Part shown: one piece after another, positions 6,767 through 7,105 of the stretch
Numbering within the stretch: the first letter of the stretch is position 1
Layout of the letters: the number at the start of each line of letters is the position of its first letter
Source of the DNA: an uncultured Prevotella sp.
GTDB lineage: Bacteria; Bacteroidota; Bacteroidia; Bacteroidales; Bacteroidaceae
Length of the DNA: 7,105 nucleotides
Direction of reading: 5' to 3'
NCBI GenBank assembly: GCA_905210845.1
Contig: CAJLYG010000166.1
Coordinates: 1-7,105 of the forward strand
The notes under the pieces: generated by a model
Databases searched by the model: none
What the model was told of the DNA's origin: nothing
What the model saw: only the letters and a program-made list of their open reading frames with translations
Translations under genes and position numbers: made by a program

Positions 6767-7103
6767 TTAATTTATTGAGATGAGATGTGCGAAACTTCGA
6801 AATCTTCTTTGGACCTGTTTAGCAATGGACGAGTTCAACAGTGCCAGTTGATACAGACTTTCTTCCTGTGGTTTCTTTTCCGATGATGAAATGAAACAGC
6901 CACAGATAGCTTGGATTTCATCCTTCGTTTTCTCGCCATGGCAGAGTTCAAATAAGCTTGGCTCTGCTCATTTGGCTTCACGAAAACGTTTGTAAAAATG
7001 ATTGCTAAGATTCTTGCTTCCGCTTATCTGCTTTTCTATCTTTGTACTGGAGAATTTTTATGTAATAGGTTGACAGGTTGTCAAAGCCCTTTGTACATCG
7101 GGC
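6767..7103 (-). pseudogene. Broken coding-like remnant, unrecognised
   Basis: No intact gene fits the last ~380 bases. On the minus strand one frame is open from the window edge (7103) to a TAG at 7007-7005 and reads FDNLSTYYIKILQYKDRKAD then KRKQES. A second frame, from 7057, reads NHFYKRFREAK to a TGA at 6970-6968. It then continues in the same frame as AEPSLFELCHGEKTKDE, IQAICG and so on for 66 codons to the TAA at 6769-6767. Neither frame has a usable ATG. The codon choice and amphipathic composition look like real protein, so a decayed gene with one frameshift and one nonsense change is plausible, possibly a transposase-type remnant. I do not recognise the family, and chance open frames remain possible. 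Confidence 0.35.
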
Positions 7104-7105
7104 TT
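7070..7105. repeat. Two adjacent inverted repeats at the window edge
   Basis: TTGACA-GGT-TGTCAA (7070-7084) and AAGCCC, ten bases, GGGCTT (7084-7105) are both perfect inverted repeats and share one base. They could be a regulatory palindrome, a terminator stem cut by the window edge, or part of a mobile-element end. The minus-strand open frame runs through them, so they may also be chance within coding sequence. Confidence 0.35.

Noticed and set aside
1..7105. CRISPR arrays, tRNA or rRNA genes, or a complete mobile element
   Set aside because: No regularly spaced repeats, cloverleaf-like sequence, rRNA motifs or intact transposase or integrase genes are visible.

Overview
The window looks like two unrelated pieces of DNA joined at about position 840-848. 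The left ~840 bases are the end of one gene and the beginning of another from a tailed-phage structural module, read on the plus strand. They carry a strong Shine-Dalgarno site (GGAGG, 8 bases before ATG), as is usual for phages or prophages of Clostridia-like Firmicutes. Everything to the right is chromosomal DNA of a Bacteroidota, most likely a Prevotella-like Bacteroidales. The evidence is a DUF5686 outer-membrane protein, an RpoD-type sigma factor starting MRQLKIQKSITNR with no region 1.1, a Bacteroidales-style RfbB, genes without Shine-Dalgarno sites, and several promoters with the Bacteroidota -7 box TAnnTTTG.

Layout: 1-491 (+) is the 3' part of a charged small phage protein. 510-842 (+) is the first ~111 codons of an HK97-type portal protein. 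At ~840-848 both the portal gene and the facing DUF5686 gene lose their ends. All genes to the right are on the minus strand: DUF5686 outer-membrane protein (start 2851), a short gap with the sigma-factor terminator and the DUF5686 promoter packed together (2857-2904), the sigma factor (3821-2949) with its own promoter, then rfbB (5100-3961), rfbD (6068-5172) and rfbC (6686-6111). In transcription order the sugar operon is rfbC-rfbD-rfbB, driven by a well-formed promoter at 6720-6750. The last ~380 bases (6723-7105) hold no intact gene, only that promoter and a broken, unrecognised coding-like stretch on the minus strand.

Function: RfbB, RfbD and RfbC make three of the four steps from glucose-1-phosphate to dTDP-L-rhamnose, a precursor for surface polysaccharides. 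The first enzyme, RfbA, is not in the window. The sigma factor directs core promoter recognition, and the -7 boxes seen here fit the consensus of Bacteroidota primary sigma factors. DUF5686 proteins are predicted outer-membrane beta-barrels of unknown role.

I see no convincing new biological system. The feature most in need of checking is the junction: an assembly or cloning chimera is the simplest explanation, and a real recombination or prophage-excision scar is a less likely alternative.
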